Shown: positions 1-9,796 of the stretch, piece after piece
Numbering within the stretch: position 1 is the first letter of the stretch
How the letters are laid out: every line of letters begins with the position of its first letter
Assembly: GCA_021229015.1 (NCBI GenBank)
Contig: CM037792.1
Coordinates: 40,624,846 to 40,688,845 of the forward strand
Direction of reading: 5' to 3'
Length of the DNA: 64,000 nucleotides
From: Solen grandis
Taxonomy: Eukaryota > Mollusca > Bivalvia > Adapedonta > Solenidae
The notes under the pieces: generated by a model
What the model saw: only the letters and a program-made list of their open reading frames with translations
Database searches by the model: none
Told to the model about the DNA's origin: nothing
Translations under genes and position numbers: made by a program

Positions 1-55
1 AAAAAAAAAAAGAACATGTATTCGAAAGGGCAACCAATAGCCTTTAACATCGTAC

Positions 56-126
56 CAACCTGGAATTGAACCAAGGTTGCTTGGTGAAAATCATTATGCT
101 ACCAGACACCTGGACATGGATTCAGA
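56..126 (-). repeat. tRNA-like SINE head fragment
   Basis: Read on the minus strand this stretch holds a B-box match (GGTTCAATTCC, complement of 62-72) preceded by a GGTAGCA-type D-arm segment, as in the 5' head of a tRNA-derived SINE. The rest of 1-284 is AT-rich with an A-run at the left edge, and I see no gene in it. Confidence 0.35.
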
Positions 127-295
127 TGTACATAGTAACTGTTGTTTACTTCAATTAACACTATATCTAAAAAGTTAACCATTTTATGGTTGTAGACCTA
201 AAACACAAATTTATTTGAGCAGGTCAAGGGACACAACTCAAAACATAAACATAATTTTAACTTAAAATCTGAAAAGTGTTGCAAGTTTTTATAGT

Positions 296-549
296 TTGTT
301 TATTGGATTTAATGTCCCACCAACAGTGTTTCAGTCATTTGGAGATGATATCTACTTGAAACAGATATAGTGCTGCCACACTGAAGTATCAGACCGTAGA
401 CATGTGGCATGATACCACACCCAGTCACATTATCCTGACACCTGGTCAACCAGTCCTGGACCAACCCTTATATATGCTGAGTGCCAAGCAAAGGAGCTAC
501 ACCAGTACCATTTTTTACGACTTTGGTATGTCGTGGCCGGGGTATGTAT
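296..549 (-). repeat. SINE family 1 copy (reverse orientation)
   Basis: The reverse complement matches the body of the better-preserved copy at 27361-27665: the same order of segments (ggtagctataacagtacc complement, 'cctggtcaaccagtcctgga', 'gccacactg', 'ttggagatgatatc', 'aatgtcccaccaacagt'). The tRNA-like head is truncated near the TGTCGTGGCCGGGG junction. It is an old copy with many substitutions. No coding capacity. Confidence 0.8.
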
Positions 550-563
550 AGTCCTCCACATAA

Positions 564-1835
564 AAAAAAAAGGCAGAGTATGTAATGACACATGCAGAAG
601 ACATTGCAAGAATGACTTTGAGTGCTAGGAAATTTGGTTTTTTATTTATAATGCATAAACGAAATTCCATTTGTTAAATGTAAGATGTGAATGGATTTTC
701 ATGTCTAAATATAAAGATTTTAAACAACAACAGAAGTTGGTATGGGATTAAACGTGAAATCTCATATTATTGCTAAAAAGAATACATTTTTATTAGATAA
801 CCATTCTGTGAATGATCAATCAGTTATGTCATCAAAATGGATGTGAACGCTAACATAAACAAAAGCAAATTCAAGGAACCTGAAGTATCTTTTTAAAATT
901 AAAAGGGCATACTTCGACAAATTTACAATATCCATATCAAATCAATAGATTATGGTCATAAGATGTCATCAAGTTTAGATGATTGCAGAGATACAATGCA
1001 GAGTGTAAACAAAGTGATTTCTTGATGTTTTAATGTAAAAGGTAACCTTCTGACCCTAGTCAAGAGATCCACAACCCCGAGCCTAGCACAATTGCCATAA
1101 AATTTAACTTAAAACGTAAGATGCCAGCACTGTCCTTGTGTAATATGGGCTCTGTTACCAGGGGCATAACCCTGATAATAGCATGTCATCCATTATCGAA
1201 CTCATTCGAACATGGTCCCATTCGCCATAATTGAAGACGAGTAAATATGAAAGAAGTAAAAATTAAATATGCATCTTATCTAATATAAAAGGTTGTAGCT
1301 TATAATGGTACAATGCAAGACATTCAATGTTAATTTATCGGTTTAACTATTGATATAATAAGCAGATTAATTTCATAAATAATGCTATAGTCCCATTATA
1401 ATTCGGTTTTTGAATATTTAAAAGGTAACGACCTAATTTCTCGATAACAAATCGAATTGCCTTTGGTTAAACATATAAGAGAATCTTGAGTGAGATCTTG
1501 AGGCAAACAAGTGAAATCTGCTTTATTGAATATTTACATGGTAACCCATGTCTTGCCATATCACCCTGAAAAGGTCCTCATGGAATATTTAATTTAATAA
1601 TTTCACTGAATGAAATGTACAAAACAATGAAATTTTTTTGTCTAATTTTAAAGAGCTAACCTGACCATTTGAACAACAAATCAGGGCCATGATATGGTCA
1701 TAACATTGATTTCAAAAAGATAAATGCGTCAAATGGAAGTAACTGAAATAATTAATCCTTTTTAATTAAAAGAATAACGATCCTACCTAATGTTGATATT
1801 TCCCTTAAGTCAAGGTCACAGTCAGGTCTCCATGT
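564..1835. pseudogene. Decayed duplicate of CUB-gene exon 5 / 3' exon 4 region
   Basis: This segment is a diverged tandem copy of 2821-4090. Matching landmarks run in the same order: 'aggcagagtatgtaatgaca' (571 and 2821), the exon 5 block (1091-1220 against 3357-3500), the intron block 'caaatcagg/accatgatatgg', and the 3' part of exon 4 (1741-1830 against 4000-4090). Exon 5 in this copy is broken by several small indels and its GTAAGT donor is lost, so it cannot encode the exon peptide. Divergence is a mix of substitutions and single-base indels throughout, exon and intron alike. It could be a genuine decayed duplication or a poorly polished alternative haplotype placed in tandem. Confidence 0.75.
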
Positions 1836-2820
1836 TAAAATTTTAAGATAATTGCTCATGAAATGAAGATGCTAGAGTGCAAACAATGTGAAATCTGGCT
1901 TTTTTGAATTTTAAAAGGGGCATAACTCCTGACCTAATGTTCCGATATCAGCCATAATCGAACTTGGCCGAGATTTTATGGTCATAAACATTGATTTAAA
2001 ATTTTAAGATAATTGCTCATGAAATGAAGATGCTAGAGTGCAAACAATGTGAAATCTGGCTTTTTTTAATTTTAAAAGGGGCATAACTCCTGACCTAATG
2101 TTCCGATATCAGCCATAATCGAACTTGGCCGAGATTTTATGGTCATAAACATTGATATAAAGTTTTAAGATAATTGCTCATGAAATGAAGATGCTAGAGT
2201 GCAAACAATGTGAAATCTGGCTTTTTTTAATTTTAAAAGGGGCATAACTCCTGACCTAATGTTCCGATATCAGCCATAATCGAACTTGGCCGAGATTTTA
2301 TGGTCATAAACATTGATTTAAAATTTTAAGATAATTGCTCATGAAATGAAGATGCTAGAGTGCAAACAATGTGAAATCTGGCTTTTTTTAATTTTAAAAG
2401 GGGCATAACTCCTGACCTAATGTTCCGATATCAGCCATAATCGAACTTGGCCGAGATTTTATGGTCATAAACATTGATTTAAAATTTTAAGATAATTGCT
2501 CATGAAATGAAGATGCTAGAGTGCAAACAATGTGAAATCTGGCTTTTTTAATTTTAAAAGGGGCATAACTCCTGACCTAATGTTCCGATATCAGCCATAA
2601 TCGAACTTGGCCGAGATTTTATGGTCAAAAACATTGTTTTAAAGTTTGAAGATAATTGCTCATAAAATGAAGATGCTAGAGTGCAAACGAACAAATTGTG
2701 GACGACGGACGACGGACGGACGACGGACGGACGGACGGACAGACAGACGGACGGACGGACGACGGACATTCATCGATCCTAAAAGCTCATCCTGAGCACA
2801 CGTGCTCAGGTGAGCTAAAA
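1836..2820 (+). mobile_element. Tandem-repeat element with hairpin end (pearl/Helentron-like)
   Basis: Six head-to-tail copies of a 161-bp unit, anchored by 'aattgctcat' at 1850, 2011, 2172, 2333, 2494 and 2654 (last step 160). Each unit contains the motif 'aggggcataactcctgacc'. The array runs into a GGAC/GACGGAC microsatellite (about 2699-2768) and then a hairpin near the 3' end, in which CTGAGCA (2792-2798) pairs with TGCTCAG (2803-2809), ending 'gtgagctaaaaa'. Core tandem repeats, then microsatellite, then hairpin is the plan of the bivalve 'pearl' elements and of Helentron-derived non-autonomous elements; the class assignment is inference. Units are nearly identical, so amplification is recent. 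Its ends coincide with the duplication boundaries on both sides. Confidence 0.75.
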
Positions 2821-3375
2821 AGGCAGAGTATGTAATGACACATGCAGAAGACATTCAACATGACTTTAATCTAGGAAATGAGTTTTTTATTTTTATAAGC
2901 ATAAGGAGGGGACTTCCATGTTTGATTAAATGTAAGATGTGCATGGTTTTCATTCATAAATATAACAGATTTTAACACAACAACAGATTTAGTTGTGGTC
3001 ATGGTGGATGTAAGACGTTCAAAATCTCAAATATTGCCTAAAAAGAAATCATTTTTATGTGATTTAACCGATGTCTGTGAATGGTAATCAGTTATTAATC
3101 AAAACCCTGGATGTGGAACCCTAACATAAACCAAAACAAATTCCAAGGACCTTCAAGTATCTAGCATGACTTAAAACCATGTTTCAGGTAAATGCAATAT
3201 CCTTTACCCGATTTATAGATATGATTAAGGGTCCTACTCAAGTTTAGAGGTTGAGAGATACAATGCAGGGTACTTAAATCATAAAGTTTCTTGACGGTAT
3301 AATGTATAAGGTAACACAATGGTCTGACCCTGTCAAGAGACCACACCCCCAGCCCCAATGCCAGTTCTAACTTAC

Positions 3376-3494
3376 CGTAATGCCGCCCTGTTCCTTGTCG
3401 TAATCAGTCTCTGTTCCAGGGGCCACATACCCCGGGATAATAGGCTGCTCATTCCATGTGTTCTGGAACTCATTGAAGGTCCCATCTCGCCATA
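3376..3494 (-). CDS. CUB-domain secreted protein, exon 5
   Basis: Exon 5 of the minus-strand CUB gene, 119 bp. The acceptor follows a polypyrimidine stretch ending AAG at 3495-3496, and the donor is GTAAGT (complement of 3370-3375). The first two bases complete a codon with the last base of exon 4, giving V, then a 39-residue peptide beginning WRDGTFNEFQNTWNEQ and ending KEQGGIT, phase 0. No stop is seen, so the protein continues into exons left of the window. This segment lies after the CUB fold and I recognise no domain in it. A broken duplicate lies at 1091-1220. Splice phase agreement is the main support. Confidence 0.75.
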
Positions 3495-4045
3495 CTTAAA
3501 GAGAGAAATTATGATAAGAAACATAAAATTATATATGTATGCTTATCTATATACAAAGCAGTTGTGCTTATAAAGGTAACATGCAAGACAGTTTCAATTC
3601 TACATCTACCGGTTTCACTAATTTATAAATCAAGCAGTTCCAATTTTCATAAATTCTATAGTCCCATTATAATTCAGGTTACATATAATGGTAGCCTATT
3701 TCTTGATAACAAATTAAGTGCCTTTGAAACTATAAGAGGAACTTGGGTGGGACTTAGCCCAACCAGGTAAAACTCATATTATTCATTTACCATTGGTACC
3801 CAGTCTTGCCAATCACTGACACCTCCTCATGAATATTCAAGTTATATCATTTCACTGAACTGTAAATGTACAAAACAATGGATTTTTCCTTGCCATGCTG
3901 ACTGTTTAGAATATGAGCTACAATACCATTTGAACAAACAAATCAGACCATGATATGGGTCATTTCTGTTTGCCAAAGAGATAAAGGGTCAAATGGAAGT
4001 ACTGAATTAATTTCCAATTAGATTAAAGAATAACGAGGTCCCTAC

Positions 4046-4297
4046 CTCCTGGTGATATTCCGTTAAGGTCAGGGTCACAGTCAGGGGCTCCAGTCGGGTT
4101 CTGCCACTCGTACTGCCGCAGACTCATGGCGAAGCCCGTATTATAGTTCTGGCGAACGTCCGTCTTGAACTGGATGGTTAGTTTGTTGGCACATGTTGTG
4201 AACAGCATACTGCTAATCTGGGACTCTGAGTATGAACCACAGATACCAGTCTTGTAGTCTATCCCCTTCAGTAGCTTGGCATTGTCACATCTCTCCG
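4046..4297 (-). CDS. CUB-domain secreted protein, exon 4 (C-terminal half of CUB)
   Basis: Exon 4, 252 bp, entering in phase 1 (G|CG gives Ala) and leaving in phase 1. It encodes AERCDNAKLLKG, then a GICGSY segment and 'ANKLTIQFKTDVRQNYNTGF', which fits the second half of a CUB domain: the Cys-Gly after the ligand loop, a hydrophobic beta strand followed by a TD/SD pair, and the closing GF strand. The acceptor is TTGCAG (complement of 4298-4303) and the donor GAG|GTAGGG. It follows exon 3 in frame. The final 20 residues (NPTGAPDCDPDLNGISPG) form a Pro/Asp-rich linker after the CUB. CUB modules are extracellular binding domains; the partner is unknown. Confidence 0.8.
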
Positions 4298-4555
4298 CTG
4301 CAATCATCACAAATGTTCAGTTCAATAAACATTTTACATATCCCAAGAAAACAAATTGCAACCGATAACAGAAAATGTAATTTATTTTTTCTTAAGGGTG
4401 AATTTTAGAGACTAGCTTTGACCCATCTTACTTGACCAGTTCCACATCCTGTACTTTATTTTAAAAAGAGATTTCATCTTTGTTTGAGTATCATTTCCTT
4501 CATACCAGTAAAAACATAACTTAGGTAACATCTAGAAAACATTTTTCAAACCAAC

Positions 4556-4820
4556 AAGAGATGTCAAAGAAAAAAAAAATGCTTGAGTTGTTAAAGAAAT
4601 GAATTATGCTTGAGATGTTAAAGAAAAGAAATATGCTTTAGTTGTTAAAGAGAAGAATTATACTTGAGTTGTTAAAGAAAAGAATTATACTTGAGTTGTT
4701 AAAGAAAAGAATTATACTGGAGTTGTTAAAGAAAAGAATTATACTTGAGTTGTTAAAGAAAAGAATTATACTTGAGTTGTTAAAGAGAAGAATTATGCTT
4801 TAGTTGCTACAGAGAAGAAA
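4556..4820. repeat. 27-bp minisatellite in CUB intron
   Basis: About nine to ten copies of a 27-bp unit built on 'ttgttaaagaaaagaattat' plus 'acttgag'. Copies in the centre are almost identical and those at the edges are diverged. It lies in the intron between exons 4 and 3, just after 'acaagagatgtc' (4554-4565). That start also opens the element at 7950, so the array may be the core of a similar small element. Confidence 0.85.
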
Positions 4821-5313
4821 AAGTTAAATTTTTATTATTAAGATATATCTACCCACTGATAAAATTGTGGGTAGTTAAGTGCAAACCAACAATTTTCAAA
4901 CGAGGGTCTTATAAATGTAAATTTTCATATCTTTCAAATGAGTGATTTAAATATACTGTATCATCAAATATTATTGAATTGTTTAATCACATAATCTCAT
5001 TCCAATAAAACAAACTAAATTACTTGAAGTACATATAGCTACAGGCCTACAGCCATTTGAAATATTCCTTATTGAGACTTTCTCAGATTGCATCACAGGT
5101 ATCTGTTGGAGACATTTTTTTTACCAAATTGTCAAGCATCACATTTTTTATTTTTCTTAAAACAAGGGTAGTATCAAAAGTTAACTGAAAAACTATTCTA
5201 AGTCTATACAGAACTAGAAGGAGATGAAACAGTGCTGTCAGTCCTTGATATTCTACAGCTACTTACAATGAATTACTCAATTTTAAGGAAAAGCAGTACA
5301 CTGTCACACTTAC

Positions 5314-5467
5314 CATCAAACATTTTGACAAAATCGTTACATTTGGTGGGTACACCCCCAGGTCCGATCACCCCTTCCACATCAAACTTGGTGATACGGA
5401 TGGACCATTGGTACCCAATCTTGCCGATCAGTGACACCACGCAGTCCCTGTCTGCCCAATAATAAGT
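5314..5467 (-). CDS. CUB-domain secreted protein, exon 3 (core of CUB)
   Basis: Exon 3, 154 bp, phase 0 in and phase 1 out. The acceptor is TTTACAG and the donor GTAAGT (complement of 5308-5313). It encodes TYYWADRDCVVSLIGKIGYQ then WSIRITKFDVEG and TKCNDFVKMFD. The pattern Cys, about 10 residues, GYQW, I-x-I-x-K-F-D-V-E, then C-x-D-F-V-K-M-F-D is a typical CUB core: strand, acidic Ca-site Glu, then C-x-D-x-(V/L)-x-(I/V)-x-D. It joins exon 2 and exon 4 without phase conflict. Confidence 0.85.
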
Positions 5468-6044
5468 CTGTAAACAAGGACAGAGCACCAGATATACACT
5501 GAACAAAATTCCTAACTGTCCATTTTACTTTTTTTTTTTAAATATTTTATGTACTGACTTAAAATTTGAAACTCCATGGTTTAATACTTTTAGTACTTTA
5601 TCTATTTTTCAGAAGAAAATGATGATAACTACGACTGCTGGCACGAGAATCACGTGTATTGTGAATTACATACGAAATATTATTTAAATGTAATACACAT
5701 GGAATGCCAAATTCGAAAAACAAAAATATAGCCAGAATAACCAATGAAAACCAGACGAGAGCCTTTGGCATGATTGATGCTGGTACCTTGATACAAAAGG
5801 TTTGACTGATTTTGTAAATTAATATATCAATGCTGCCATATTGTGAGAAATAATATCATATGTTTATACAAGTTATTCTTTTCATCTTTGACAACTAGCT
5901 ATCAGTAATTGTGTATGAAACAAATTTTGAATATATTTACTTTTATTCTAATAAATTTTGAATCAAACTTGTGAATTTTTGTTAAGTGCATACATAATTA
6001 CAAGTCTTATCGACAGATTTTCTTTGATCAATAAACCCCATGCT

Positions 6045-6250
6045 GATTAACCCTTTACCGCATGCATATTCATGTACATTTTTTTTATGACTTGATGAAT
6101 ATCAATTAACTTCAAGTAGCATATGAAACAGTGGATTTTTCTTTGCTTTGCAGAATGTTAAGCATCTGAGCTACAATATGGAGTGATCTAATGGAGGAGA
6201 CCCTGATCAGACAGCTCTGTAAGAAAATGTCTGATCTAGGCCTGCTCTGT
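6045..6250. repeat. MITE of the TTGACCCTTT/AACCCTTT group
   Basis: This starts at 'ttaaccctttaccgcatgca' and contains 'catattcatg', 'cagtggatttttctttgc' and 'tgagctacaat'. Related sequence lies at 29016-29232 (inverted), and a diverged 3' half lies at 3826-3990. I see no protein. The right end runs into a SINE fragment. Confidence 0.55.
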
Positions 6251-6254
6251 TTGC

Positions 6255-6372
6255 CAAGGCATCAGTCATATACTGACACAGGGCCAACCAGTCCTGGAAC
6301 ACTGAGCGACTAGCAAGGGAGTTATACCAGTACCACGACTTTGATAATTATGTTGCAGCCGGGGATCAAATC
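6255..6372 (-). repeat. SINE family 1 fragment
   Basis: A reverse-strand fragment containing 'gggccaaccagtcctggaac', a degenerate copy of the 'accagtacc...gactttg' segment, and a remnant of the tRNA head ('gcagccggggatcaaatcc', the complement of a B box). It covers only the 5' part of the SINE. Confidence 0.7.
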
Positions 6373-6423
6373 CACTAGCAACTGAAACATTGTATATAAA
6401 TGCAATTGTATTATGGAGCCTAC

Positions 6424-6539
6424 CTGCTCGATGGTATGAGAGATAACTGTGTACTCATTGTATATCTGTAGGTTACGTTGCTCCGGGTTCCACATACTGC
6501 TGCACACCCCATACTGGTTCTGAAGTACCACCACATTGT
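6424..6539 (-). CDS. CUB-domain secreted protein, exon 2
   Basis: Exon 2, 116 bp. Its first two bases complete GAC (Asp) with the single base left from exon 1, and it ends in phase 0. The peptide is DNVVVLQNQYGVCSSMWNPE followed by QRNLQIYNEYTVISHTIEQ. The Cys here and the one in exon 3 probably open the CUB disulfide pattern. The acceptor is CTCTTTTTCAG and the donor CAG|GTAGGC. The intron to exon 1 is about 4.8 kb and packed with transposons. Confidence 0.8.
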
Positions 6540-7272
6540 CTGAAAAAGAGAGGGACAACACTGCTAACACTGTTGTTGGTGCTTAATTATCATAGTTGTT
6601 GTCAGTCCAGCTAAATACATGTGGAGGAAGACACTATGAGCACAGCTAGAGGCAACGGTCGGCACTAATGGTGTACCGGGATTCCAAGGACATCAGAAAT
6701 TGAGAAGGGACCTCTGAATTGACACACTGCAGGGTGTTCAGCTAAGACTAAAAATAAATTGGACAGCCACATTTGTTGCAAATCAATGTAATTATTTTTA
6801 TAGAACAATATTATTAGTCACCCTCTTTGATAATCACAACATTTTGTCCACTGGTTACGTAAATAAACTCGTCATATACATTTATATCTGAATGTCATGA
6901 CTGGAATTTAAAATCCTGAATTTCAAAGCAGGCATTCTGTTGGGATGCAGGCTGGATAAAAAGTTAGTGTGTCAAATACTGATAGACCATTACCCTACAG
7001 CATGCATATATTTTAATAGGGTAAACTTATCATACCCACACCATTGCAACAGGAGCTGTCAGAGGACAGCAAGCTCGACTATTCAAAATGCTTGTTGGTA
7101 AATCAAATGAAATCTATTTCAATTCTTGCCCATCATATACCCTGTATATAATAATAGTCAAAAATGATGTAACTTAATAGTTTTATACCTCTAAATATGT
7201 TTATTAAGTCTAAAATCAATCCAATGCCAAGTTACTGAGACATAAGCATAATAACACTGTGCATGCAAAACT

Positions 7273-7514
7273 TTAATCCTTTCCCTCATAGAGGAGACCG
7301 TGAAAAGACCTATGCGAACAACATAAAACCAGATCAGCCTGCTAGTAACTCGCAGGCTGATCAGGTTTTATGCTGTTCGCTGCTCCTCAGTGGTCTGGAA
7401 ATGAGGACTTTATAATTAAATTTGGTAAGGTTTAACTATGGTTTTCTGCAGATCAGGCTTTATGTGGTACCTATAAAGTGCGTCAAAATGAGTCAATATG
7501 AGGGAAAGGGTTAA
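7273..7514. mobile_element. TTAA-flanked MITE with central hairpin
   Basis: The ends are inverted repeats of about 18 bp (TTAATCCTTTCCCTCATA on the left, TATGAGGGAAAGGGTTAA on the right) that begin and end with TTAA, the target of piggyBac/Kolobok-type transposases. A strong internal hairpin has 29-nt arms at 7314-7342 and 7352-7380 with two mismatches and a 9-nt loop. No coding capacity. Confidence 0.75.
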
Positions 7515-7593
7515 CCACTGCATGGTGACAGGTCTGTTCTTTTGTGGGCTGGGGCATTATTTATAGAATACTGCAGTTAATACTTGGTACATT

Positions 7594-7745
7594 GTTCATG
7601 TTTATTTGTATTACAGTCATTTGGAAACCATGTCTAATTGAAACAGATATAATGCTGCCAGAATGCAGTATCACACTGTATAAACATCACAGTGGCATCA
7701 TGTACCACACTCAGTCGTATTATCCTGACACTGGGCCAACCAGGT
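7594..7745 (-). repeat. SINE family 1, 3' part of a split copy
   Basis: The reverse-strand SINE body from the 'cagtcatttggaaacc' tail to 'gacactgggccaaccag', where it stops. The next expected segment ('tcctggaactaccctt') resumes near 9454, so the copy has been split by the element at 7746-9453. Confidence 0.75.
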
Positions 7746-7949
7746 AGTACTCGAGGATGAATTATGTACGATGTGATTCACAGCTGATGTGAACCACGGC
7801 TGATGTGTACCCTGGATGATGTGAACTGTTTCATGAGATGCTGTGAACTTGTTTATTATATAATATAAACCACTTAGTTTAATGCAGTAATATGTAGTCT
7901 GTATTGTAATCCAATATTTACCTATGATTTTCAGGCAAAAACAAATAAA

Positions 7950-8234
7950 ACAAGAGATGTCGGAACGACACATATGCCCCTCTACACTCCCCCCACTCCC
8001 ATCCAGGTCAGTGTGACCTTGGCATTCGACCATTTGACCCCAAAGTCAATAGGGGTCATCTATTAGTCATGACCAATCACCCTATAAAGTTTGAGGAATG
8101 TGGGCCCAAGCATTCTCCAGTTATCGATCGGAAACGAAGTGGTCTACCGACGGACGGACGGACGGACGGACTGACAGACCATCTGACCAACATTTGCAAA
8201 ACAATATGCCCCCTGTTCTTCGAAGGGGAGCATA
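7950..8234 (+). mobile_element. Short hairpin-ended element (ACAAGAG start)
   Basis: This begins 'acaagagatgtcgga', contains a GGAC/GACG microsatellite (about 8150-8170), and ends with a hairpin in which 'atgccccc' (8206-8213) pairs with 'aggggagcat' across 'ttcttcg'. Start motif, microsatellite and terminal hairpin match a class of short non-autonomous elements seen elsewhere in this window. The Helentron affinity is inferred. Confidence 0.65.
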
Positions 8235-8605
8235 ATAATAAATGATTATTTTCTCTAGCCACTTTTGATACCAATGGTAGCTTATTAAGTTAACTCTTTT
8301 ATGCTTACCGTTTATCATTCTTACTGACATGCAATTTACACACATTGGTTTTAATTAATAAAAACCTTTCATACACTTTAAAGAAATTGTTCAAAGGTTT
8401 ACAAAGTCATATAAAGGCTATGTAATTGCTAACCCTTTTTTAATTTTATTAAATTTTATGCAAACCAAACAACAACAACTATGTCACTTTACATAACTTC
8501 AGCAATTTCAATAAATACATGAGAGAAAACCATTTGAATTTGATGTTTCAGATATCATGATGTAGGAAAAACAAAAGCAATGGAAAATACATGTTAAAAT
8601 TAAAT

Positions 8606-8916
8606 ACAAGAGTGTTCTCTGGAACAACTGTCACCTGCTTAAGCGTGACCAAAAAAGTGTGACAGACAGACAGATGGATGTTCTCACGTATGGATACATA
8701 CATGGCTAATCTTTTGTTCTCCCTATTAAGCCATATAAAAGCCAATTAAAACAACATAAGAGCCAACAGATTCTGAGAATGAATGGCATCAAAGGAAATT
8801 TACTGTTACCTATTGTTCCTATAGCCACTTAAGTATTTCTACGTGAGCTCGGATAGACAGACAACAGAAAAGTGATCCCTAGTATGTGTCATCTCTGCTT
8901 ACAGCAGGTGACACAA
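8606..8916 (+). mobile_element. Second short hairpin-ended element
   Basis: This starts 'acaagagtgttctctgga', holds a short GACA microsatellite (8661-8674) and ends with 'tgtgtc...gcaggtgacaca', which can form a hairpin. It has the same plan as 7950-8234 but an unrelated body, and contains no reading frame of note. Confidence 0.55.
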
Positions 8917-9009
8917 TAACTGTATAATAAACCGGGTCTAGTGTTTTTATTTTGGGGTTATGTGTTTTATGGTAAGAATTTGGGTGACATTTGAATTTTT
9001 TTTTTTTTT

Positions 9010-9023
9010 GGGGGGGGGGGGGG
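9010..9023. repeat. G14 homopolymer run
   Basis: Fourteen consecutive G after a T-run of about 14. Such a tract could form a G-quadruplex, but its length is also unreliable in an assembly. Confidence 0.7.
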
Positions 9024-9453
9024 ACATGCTTAGTTTAAATACATATTACTATGTATGCATAAATAATTAGTTGCTGTTTTATGAGAAATCTTGTAAAGGA
9101 GGCCTACAATCTGGTAAGCATGCACACTATAAATGGGCAATTACAGTTGTCTATTAATCTAAGCATGCTATTTTTTAGTATTCATTTTTCTGAAAATGAA
9201 AATGTATGTTTCAAACAAGTTTTTAAAACTGCGTCATTTACTGATGGTATGAAATTTTGGGGTCATTTCCTCTTATATTGCGTCAAAACACACAAATTTG
9301 TGCATCATCAAAAACCCTGATATAATATATTGTGTCACATATTGTGTTGTAAGGTTCACACCATATCTCACAAACAGGTTCACATAAGTCTCAATGAAAG
9401 GTTCACATTTTCCTGGTTCCTCTGCACTGTGGTTCACATAATCCATAAACACC

Positions 9454-9600
9454 TGGAACTACCCTTACATCCTGAGCGCTAAGCAATGAAGCTATACCAT
9501 TACTATTTTTTCAAGAGTTTGGTTTGTTGCAGCGGGGGCTCATACCCACAACCTCCAAATTCCAGGCAGATGCTCCTTCTACTAGGCTTCTGGGAGTGGG
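9454..9600 (-). repeat. SINE family 1, 5' (tRNA head) part of the split copy
   Basis: This resumes the SINE interrupted at 7745: 'cctggaactacccttacatc', the 'gctataccattac' segment, then a decayed tRNA head ('gggggctcatacccacaacc' in place of the B-box complement) and 'gcagatgctcc'. Confidence 0.7.
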
Positions 9601-9796
9601 ACCAGTATGGTACATTGTTTACAAACCTTATGTAATAGATAAAACATTAAGTTTAATGTTATGGTTACCAAATAATTAATCTGAATATGGTATGTTGTAG
9701 ATCCCAATACGACGTTTTACACAACGGAAGGTTTTACACAACGGACATTTTAGACGATTTAAATACGGAATGTTATCATTTTGTCTTAAAACAGTG

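Larger units (their letters stand above)
7746..9453. mobile_element. Foldback-type element inserted in a SINE
   Basis: Both ends are made of repeated 'ggttcaca' blocks in opposite orientation: 'gatgtgaacc'-type repeats at about 7767-7850 and 'ggttcacat'-type repeats at about 9350-9440. The reverse complement of the left end aligns with the right end over about 100 bp with mismatches. The ends fall exactly where the SINE breaks. Two smaller elements (7950-8234, 8606-8916) are nested inside. I see no transposase, so it is non-autonomous or gutted. Confidence 0.6.

Noticed and set aside
1836..2690. CRISPR-like array
   Set aside because: Units are 161 bp directly abutting with no unique spacers, in a eukaryotic setting; it is a tandem-repeat transposon core.
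2554..2854. Minus-strand ORFs rich in VRPSVRPS
   Set aside because: Translation of the GGAC/GACG microsatellite; the same peptide appears at 8077-8345 over another such microsatellite.
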